From CAYYMH01 sp964472785 (GTDB lineage: Bacteria > Zhuqueibacterota > Zhuqueibacteria > Thermofontimicrobiales > Thermofontimicrobiaceae): 11,830 nucleotides of DNA. The stretch is from contig CAYYMH010000087.1 in NCBI GenBank assembly GCA_964472785.1, positions 1 to 11,830 of the forward strand. Reading direction: 5' to 3'. This document shows, piece after piece, positions 7,281 through 11,830 of the stretch. The notes under the pieces are model-generated. The model worked only from the letters and a program-made list of their open reading frames with translations, was not told the origin of the DNA and did no database searches. The translations under genes were made by a program, and so were the position numbers. Position 1 is the stretch's first letter, and every line of letters starts with the position of its first letter.

Positions 7281-8216
7281 TTATTTTACGCGAACTAAAT
7301 TACCAGCGGACATGCCCGAACCCTCTTTAATCACGCAGACCGAAGCTTTGCCGCCTCCAATGTTATTATTCGTTACTTGAATTTTACCGATTTTTGAATC
7401 AACAGAGCCCAGCGATAGACCTGTATCAGGATCGATCAAATCTTCACCTTTAGCGTAAACGACAAAGACGTCACCATTTTGGACTCCAGATTCAGAACCT
7501 GAATTGATGTAAACCTGATTGCCAGCCACTTTGATGACTTTTGCTTCCCAGGGCATACTCGCTACATTTGCATCCAATAATTCCACGATAGAATCGATGG
7601 CGTCACGGGTTGCTTTTCCGACCAGTGATTCGTCAAATTTGTTTTTGTTGTTGAAGTCGAATTTCGGAGTTCCGAGCGATAAACCTTTCTTTGATTTTTC
7701 TTTACGAATATTCTCGGCAGTTAGAATTTCCCCGGTTGATGTATTGATCAGTCGAATATCGATGCCAACAGTAGCGGACTGACTGGATACACCGATGCGG
7801 ACATTTTTGATTCGGCCGCCGGTATCACCTTTTGAATGTCCGAATTCCGTGACCGCTCCGATAACGGCAATATCCACACCCAGCATTTTTCCGACCTGTG
7901 CCGCGCTTTGCGGCGTTACGATGCCAGTCATGCCTAATTTTTGTTCCTGCAAAAGTTTATCAATGGCAGCGCGTTCGATAACTGTATATTTATCTGATTT
8001 TACTAAATCAGTTGTCAACATATCCGCCATGCCTTGCCCGACTGACTGACCACTCCACCAGTGGACGCGATGGTCTGTTTTATCTTCAAATTCAAAAACA
8101 GCCACGCGTTTTTTTAGTCTTTTCAGTTGATCCCCGCTCTGAGCGAACAAAATTGTCGAGCTAATGAGTAGAAGAATAATTATCAAAACGATATGTGTCT
8201 TAAAAATGCGTGTCAT
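7281..8216 (-). CDS. CsgG/HfaB-family protein, first paralogue, with FlgT-C-like tail
   Basis: A 311-residue exported protein with a signal peptide (hydrophobic 8-24, ending LFAQ). There is no cysteine at the cleavage region, so unlike E. coli CsgG it is not a predicted lipoprotein. The CsgG core runs about 36-215: KRVAVFEFEDK (36-46), GMADMLTTDLVKSDKYTVIER (62-82), SAAQVGKMLGVDIAVIG (104-120) and INTSTGEIL (157-165). The tail, about 222-311, resembles the FlgT C-terminal domain: VAGNQVYINSGSESGVQNGDVFVV, then DPDTGLSLG (262-270) and GMSAGNLVRVK at the end. A multimeric outer-membrane or periplasmic ring is the likely form, by family analogy. It starts 21 nt after the FlgT-N-like gene, with GGGAG upstream of the ATG, indicating co-transcription. 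Confidence 0.9.
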   Translation of the reverse strand: MTRIFKTHIVLIIILLLISSTILFAQSGDQLKRLKKRVAVFEFEDKTDHRVHWWSGQSVGQGMADMLTTDLVKSDKYTVIERAAIDKLLQEQKLGMTGIVTPQSAAQVGKMLGVDIAVIGAVTEFGHSKGDTGGRIKNVRIGVSSQSATVGIDIRLINTSTGEILTAENIRKEKSKKGLSLGTPKFDFNNKNKFDESLVGKATRDAIDSIVELLDANVASMPWEAKVIKVAGNQVYINSGSESGVQNGDVFVVYAKGEDLIDPDTGLSLGSVDSKIGKIQVTNNNIGGGKASVCVIKEGSGMSAGNLVRVK

Positions 8217-8237
8217 AAAAATTCACTCCCATTTTTG

Positions 8238-9425
8238 CTATTGTTTTTTCGAAAGATTTAAGGTAATTTTATTCATGGTTAGATTTGTAATTTGCACTGC
8301 AAATTTATCCAGGTCTTTCTTTTCCAACTCCCGTGCTAATTGGTTTGCATTGCCGGTAATTTTCACATCCAATTCCGCCATACTGTCTGTAATATTACGG
8401 CTATAGACATCTTTGACGCCACGAATCAGATATTTGAGTGTGTTTTTGAAGTCGTTTACTTCTGTGAATGAACTGGTGCCGTGGACTACCATTTTGACAG
8501 TTGTGGCGTTATAAAATTCATCTTTCCATTTCTGGGCGATTTTTAAAATGAGTTCCGAAGCAAGTTTATCCGTTGCTTTTTTGATGGCCTCTGTTCCGCC
8601 GGTAACCACATTGATGTGAGGATGAGCGGCGTGGGCAGTGCCTGTAGCAATGATAGAAGCGACATCAGCTTTGATCACTCGCGCAGTAATGTCGGCCTGA
8701 CACGATTTCATTCCTGCCAGGTTAAATCCGGTGGCGACGCTGGCAACGGTTTTGCCGGTGACAATGACTTCAGCTCCCAGTCGCTTGGCAATAGTTGCCG
8801 CCAGTTTCGTATTTCCCTGCAACACAGCTAATGCCTGATCCTGTTCCAGATTCTGCCGAACAGTCGCCGGGTCAACGCAGTCGAATCCGCTTTCGATAAA
8901 CTTATTCAGCAGCCGGTTTTCGGTGATATTCATATTAACAGAAAGATAGTGATACCGATCTGTAGATTCACCGATATTTTGTTCATCGATCATAAACATC
9001 ACCCGCGGATTACCCATCCGATTGAGCAAATTCTGAACAGATTCCCAATCGTTTCTTAAATTGGCTAATTCAACCTCGGCTTTTACAGTTACCTGATAGG
9101 TGTTGGGATCCATCCTGCCTTCGGAAATAATTTGATGCTGACGCACATATCCGTCAGACCAGCTGAGAATATTATCCTCAACCACCATGCTGTTTTCAAC
9201 GAGCGTGGATGACTGAATGAAAGTGCCCAGGCTCTGCTCAACGGCTTTACGTAGCGCATCATCAATTGCCTGGTCCCGCGCCAACCCGACGTCATTGCTA
9301 AAAATACTTGCAACGCCTTGACTGGTGACTGACATCGTACTGCGCTGCGCCATTGACGGTTGAACAAAATATGCAATAACAACGATAGTTATTATTATTA
9401 CGATTATGAACTTAGATGATCTCAA
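8238..9425 (-). CDS. FlgT-N-like exported protein, TTG start
   Basis: A 395-residue exported protein. After a hydrophobic leader (7-21, ending SMAQ at 24-27) comes a FlgT N-terminal-like domain at about 33-125: GVASIFSNDVGLARDQAIDD (37-56), then ALRKAVEQSLGTFI (57-70), SDGYVRQHQI (90-99) and YQVTVKAEVEL (110-120). The middle (about 139-300) looks like the TolB-N/CsgG-type alpha/beta fold, with KRLGAEVIVTGK at 214-225. Residues about 308-395 are a separate alpha/beta domain (ELDVKITGNANQLARELEKK) that I cannot name. FlgT in Vibrio builds the flagellar H ring; with no flagellar genes here, a non-flagellar ring role is inferred. The start is TTG at 9425: the longer reading frame to 9443 would place AGGAGG inside the coding sequence, whereas TTG at 9425 puts it 9 nt upstream. 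Confidence 0.82.
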   Translation of the reverse strand: MRSSKFIIVIIITIVVIAYFVQPSMAQRSTMSVTSQGVASIFSNDVGLARDQAIDDALRKAVEQSLGTFIQSSTLVENSMVVEDNILSWSDGYVRQHQIISEGRMDPNTYQVTVKAEVELANLRNDWESVQNLLNRMGNPRVMFMIDEQNIGESTDRYHYLSVNMNITENRLLNKFIESGFDCVDPATVRQNLEQDQALAVLQGNTKLAATIAKRLGAEVIVTGKTVASVATGFNLAGMKSCQADITARVIKADVASIIATGTAHAAHPHINVVTGGTEAIKKATDKLASELILKIAQKWKDEFYNATTVKMVVHGTSSFTEVNDFKNTLKYLIRGVKDVYSRNITDSMAELDVKITGNANQLARELEKKDLDKFAVQITNLTMNKITLNLSKKQ

Positions 9426-9434
9426 AATTTGTAT

Positions 9435-9440
9435 CCTCCT
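9435..9440 (-). promoter_or_regulatory. Ribosome binding site that sets the TTG start of the FlgT-N-like gene
   Basis: AGGAGG on the minus strand is 9 nt before TTG at 9425. It also lies inside an upstream in-frame TTG reading (9443), which would translate it as Arg-Arg. This supports the shorter product. Confidence 0.75.
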
Positions 9441-9464
9441 CAAAAAAGTAAATATCCAATAATC

Positions 9465-9490
9465 AAAAAACGGATGCTGGGACCCGTTTT
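9465..9490 (-). terminator. Terminator-like hairpin upstream of the FlgT-N-like gene
   Basis: On the minus strand AAAACGG pairs with CCGTTTT across a 10-nt loop, and two more T residues then GATTATT follow. It lies 40 nt before the TTG start and about 150 nt after the TPR-gene stop. The short stem and partial T run make it a weak terminator. It could end the upstream unit or act as an attenuator in the leader. Confidence 0.4.
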
Positions 9491-9523
9491 CGCTGAAATG
9501 AAGTGGATTGAAGTAAAATCAGT

Positions 9524-9612
9524 GTCTTACATCCTAAGTTTTAGTCCATGTAAGACGATCTTCGAAATATCAGGGAACCCTCATGATTTTTTCTTCAATT
9601 CAGAGGATTCCC
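9524..9612 (-). promoter_or_regulatory. Structured intercistronic leader with two strong stem-loops
   Basis: Within the 216-nt gap between the TPR-SLH and FlgT-N-like genes, the minus-strand RNA can form two hairpins. The first (9612-9573) has a 10-bp stem with one G-U pair (GGGAATCCTC with GAGGGTTCCC) and a 20-nt loop. The second (9556-9524) has a perfect 9-bp stem (GTCTTACAT with ATGTAAGAC) and a further inner 4-bp helix (CTAA with TTAG). A terminator-like hairpin (9465-9490) follows. No known riboswitch class was recognised. The arrangement is compatible with a regulatory leader or with stabilising structures at an mRNA end. Confidence 0.45.
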
Positions 9613-9641
9613 ATGCCAATCTTCTTTAAAAAAATCTTAAA

Positions 9642-10808
9642 TTAAAATGTAATGCGTAACGCATTCTGAAAATCTCGGATCGCCAACAGCGCATCAGCAC
9701 CGGACATGGTTTTGTTTAGCTCAAAAGCACCGGTAATTTTGTCAGCATTCATGATCCCTCGATCAACCATCAGCGCAATAGCATTATAGGCAAAATGCGA
9801 TGCCGGGACATCCGGGAAGCGTGATTGTTCACCGATATATTTCGTAGCTAAACTCTCATCACCAGTCACCATCATCATAATGCTTTGCATTACTTGCGCA
9901 TAATTGGCTCGTGTAATCGGTTGATCCGGTTTGAAAGTGTGATCCGGATAAGGTTCCAAGCCGGGAATCTGTGCCTGAATGATATCTTTGATCCAATTTT
10001 GAGCCCAGTGTCCCTGAATGTCAGTTGCCGCAGCCATTTTCTCAACCTTTGTCGCCTCTAACTTGGTCGGATCGTCCGGTGCGCGAAATTTAGTATCATA
10101 CACTTTGGGACGTTTCTTTTCGATGAGCGTCATCAGTTTCAATTCTTCCATCAACAAAACAGCCAGATCACCTCTGTCGATTTCCGGGATGAGGGCAATT
10201 TTGGCACCAACTTTGGTACCGGGTTTTGCTCTTTCAATTTTTTGAACCAGTTCCCACTCTGCATTGGCTTCGGTGGAATACTCACCCTTCAGTTCAACTA
10301 CTTTGCGGAAAGCATCGACTGCTTTGGGAAACTCGAATCCTTCTTTAAATGTTAATCCCAAGTAGTACCAGACTTTGCTGCTATTGGGGTTAATTTTCAG
10401 GGCTTTGTTGAACTCATTCGCTGCATCTTTGACCCAGTCATCGCCTTTTCGCTCAATCGTGATGACACGTCCCTTAATAATCCGGCAATCGATAGATTTT
10501 CCGTTTTTGCTGATTCCCTTATTGGCAAATTCGTAAGCTTTTTTGAAATCACCCTTTTTTGCGTACACAAGCGCCATACCTGAATAGGCTTCCCCGTAAT
10601 CCGGATCCAAAGCTTTTGAACGCTCAAACTCTTTCATTGCCGCGTCTAAATTGCCATTTTCAAATTCAACCATTCCTCGTCTGAAATGATTGTCCGGTGT
10701 ATCCAGTACAGAATCTCTCTGAATCGGTTTGGGGCCGCAGCCAAACATGCCGAGAATCAAAGCTAAACAGATCACTGAACCGATGATGCGAAATGTATGT
10801 TTATTCAT
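9642..10808 (-). CDS. TPR-repeat lipoprotein with C-terminal SLH repeats
   Basis: A 388-residue predicted lipoprotein: hydrophobic leader 8-22, then MFGC at 21-24 with Cys24 as the acylation site. TPR-like helices cover about 38-195: HFRRGMVEFENGNLDAAMKEFERSKALDPD (41-70 in two halves), AYSGMALVYAKKGDFKKAYE (74-93) and VWYYLGLTFK (146-155). A linker (196-258) leads to two SLH-like repeats at about 262-311 (HWAQNWI, FKPDQPITRANYAQ) and 331-385 (FPDVPASHFAYNAIALMVDRG). SLH repeats bind peptidoglycan-linked polymers or peptidoglycan, so this protein could tie an outer-membrane complex to the wall, with the TPRs as a docking scaffold; both roles are inference. The chosen ATG at 10808 has GGAAGGAG 7 nt upstream; an earlier in-frame start at 10901 would overlap the preceding gene and bury the signal peptide. 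The 82-nt gap before it is AT-rich with no convincing terminator. Confidence 0.88.
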   Translation of the reverse strand: MNKHTFRIIGSVICLALILGMFGCGPKPIQRDSVLDTPDNHFRRGMVEFENGNLDAAMKEFERSKALDPDYGEAYSGMALVYAKKGDFKKAYEFANKGISKNGKSIDCRIIKGRVITIERKGDDWVKDAANEFNKALKINPNSSKVWYYLGLTFKEGFEFPKAVDAFRKVVELKGEYSTEANAEWELVQKIERAKPGTKVGAKIALIPEIDRGDLAVLLMEELKLMTLIEKKRPKVYDTKFRAPDDPTKLEATKVEKMAAATDIQGHWAQNWIKDIIQAQIPGLEPYPDHTFKPDQPITRANYAQVMQSIMMMVTGDESLATKYIGEQSRFPDVPASHFAYNAIALMVDRGIMNADKITGAFELNKTMSGADALLAIRDFQNALRITF

Positions 10809-10890
10809 TATCTTACTCCTTCCAAATAAATGAATTGGTCTTTTAAGTTGAAAAAATATAAAAACGTGAATTAATGAATTATAATATTTA

Positions 10891-11805
10891 TTAATTGACA
10901 ATAAACATGACTTTACATTTATCCAGAAAGTTTTGATTTGCTGCTGCTTGATGAACTAATGCTGCATCTGCCGCTGAAATGACCACATCGGTCTTGTTTT
11001 GACCCGAAGCTTCCATCCCTTTGATAACGAGTGGATTATTGGTGACACGATCATTATTGCGAGCCCGGTTCAGGTCTTTGTCATATCCGACCATACCGAT
11101 TTCAACAGCCCACTCCCGGCTGACAAATTTGGAACCATAAACTTCATTGCCGGCTTCATCGAGAACTTTTGGCGCCATTGCCGGACGAATGCCGAGCCCT
11201 TTGCAATCAATGACTAATCCGGTGTAAACTGCACTTGATGGACTAGGGGCTGTTCCGCCAATTTGTTTCAATTGAACACCCGGTGGCACTGGTTTTCCTT
11301 GTGGCCAGGGTTGTCCACATGTGGGGCAGACCATTTGTCCGGCAGTCATGAATTGACCTCCGCCAAACTGACTCGGCAACAGAACGTCTGATAGTTGTCC
11401 CGTAATCGGCATTTCAACAACAACTTCGGCACTACCGTCTGAGAAATAACGCGGTCCGTCAACGATGCGAAAGTTTTTTACAATACCTTCGACACGTGAA
11501 ACAATAACATCGTTTTCAACCATGGAATTGCGCACAGTTGTTTCCGCTGTTAAATACATACCTTTAATGGTTTCCAAAAGGTTTCGGGCTGCAGTCAGTT
11601 TGGCTGCACGTACAGCATTCGCGCGTTGGGCAGCTAACGGAAGATTCGGATTGGCTGCGCCGATACCAGTCGCTCGAATTGTTTGGTTTGTCCAGTTAAC
11701 CGACTGGTTGTCTCCAAAGTCTTGATTAACGTATTGTGCCTGTGCAGTGAGTCCAATACATAAGACCGTGACAAGTGAAATCAGAAAAAATGTTGACTTT
11801 TTCAT
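10891..11805 (-). CDS. LPP20/FlgP-like exported protein with CPTCG insert
   Basis: A 304-residue exported protein with a signal peptide (hydrophobic 6-19, ending AQAQ at 21-24) and no lipobox cysteine. The LPP20-like domain at about 42-140 has TIRATGIGAANP (42-53), AKLTAARNLLETIKGMYL (68-85), RVEGIVKNFRIVD (104-116) and DGSAEVVVEMPITG (123-136). FlgP of Vibrio and Campylobacter belongs to this family. A glycine- and proline-rich linker carries VCPTCGQPWP (159-168). The C-terminal part (193-304) has YTGLVIDCKGLGIRPAMAPKV (194-214 in two halves) and DEAGNEVYG (216-224); its function is unknown to me. AAAGGAG sits 6 nt before the ATG at 11805, so an in-frame TTG further upstream is rejected. It is first in the visible block; its promoter lies beyond the window edge. 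Confidence 0.85.
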   Translation of the reverse strand: MKKSTFFLISLVTVLCIGLTAQAQYVNQDFGDNQSVNWTNQTIRATGIGAANPNLPLAAQRANAVRAAKLTAARNLLETIKGMYLTAETTVRNSMVENDVIVSRVEGIVKNFRIVDGPRYFSDGSAEVVVEMPITGQLSDVLLPSQFGGGQFMTAGQMVCPTCGQPWPQGKPVPPGVQLKQIGGTAPSPSSAVYTGLVIDCKGLGIRPAMAPKVLDEAGNEVYGSKFVSREWAVEIGMVGYDKDLNRARNNDRVTNNPLVIKGMEASGQNKTDVVISAADAALVHQAAANQNFLDKCKVMFIVN

Positions 11806-11830
11806 AATCGACTCCTTTGTTAAGTTCAAT

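Noticed and set aside
9573..9620. Several mini-frames of two to five codons starting with ATG in the structured leader, resembling leader peptides
   Set aside because: They lack ribosome sites and repeated regulatory codons, and such short ATG-stop frames are common by chance.
10869..10896. AT-only inverted repeat AATTAAT / ATTAATT overlapping the stop codon of the LPP20-like gene, with a nearby TATAAT
   Set aside because: The stem has no GC pair, and matches of this kind are expected by chance in such AT-rich DNA; no good -35 box is correctly spaced before the TATAAT.
5385..11805. Reading the block as a curli operon or a flagellar operon
   Set aside because: No curlin-like repeats, CsgE, CsgF, flagellar rod, hook or motor gene is present; only ring-type families are shared.
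1..11830. Mobile elements, CRISPR arrays, tRNA or rRNA genes
   Set aside because: I saw no transposase or integrase frames, regularly spaced direct repeats or tRNA-like cloverleaf sequences on either strand.

Overview
The window is a compactly coded, AT-leaning bacterial chromosome segment. All ten convincing genes lie on the minus strand, and I see no RNA genes, CRISPR arrays, insertion sequences or phage genes. A secreted protein ends in a type IX secretion sorting domain (YPNP ... GSGIY ... KKLALVRN), and several other products are exported envelope proteins. This points to a diderm of the FCB / Calditrichota / KSB1-like part of the tree, rather than Firmicutes. Clear AGGAGG-type ribosome sites before many genes argue against a core Bacteroidota genome. 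The placement is inference; no taxonomic marker was aligned.

In transcription order (high to low coordinates), the first block (11805 to 5385) encodes six exported proteins: an LPP20/FlgP-like protein with a CPTCG knuckle (10891-11805); a TPR lipoprotein with SLH repeats (9642-10808); a FlgT-N-like protein with a TTG start (8238-9425); two tandem CsgG/HfaB-family proteins with FlgT-C-like tails (7281-8216 and 6173-7177); and a FecR-domain protein (5385-6128). A good intrinsic terminator (5329-5355) closes the block. The set resembles a CsgG-type outer-membrane channel combined with parts related to the Vibrio flagellar H/T-ring proteins FlgO, FlgP and FlgT. No flagellar gene and no curli subunit, CsgE or CsgF is present. 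I regard it as a candidate envelope-spanning ring or export complex of unknown cargo; each family is known, but the assembly is the open question.

The second block (5277 to 167) is a more ordinary chromosomal unit: a DUF512 radical SAM protein, the ribosome-assembly GTPase Der, a secreted MXAN_6640-type metalloprotease with a type IX tail, and an M50 site-2-type membrane protease. The last two are tightly packed behind der (3 and 10 nt gaps), and a probable terminator follows at 108-145.

The main non-coding features are: a 216-nt gap (9426-9641) with two strong stem-loops and a terminator-like hairpin ahead of the TTG-started FlgT-like gene, possibly an attenuated leader; and a 103-nt gap (7178-7280) with an 11-bp perfect hairpin, overlapping palindromes and a sigma70-like promoter that would give a nearly leaderless mRNA. 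No gene-free stretch exceeds 300 bases. The first 107 bases hold no feature I can support.
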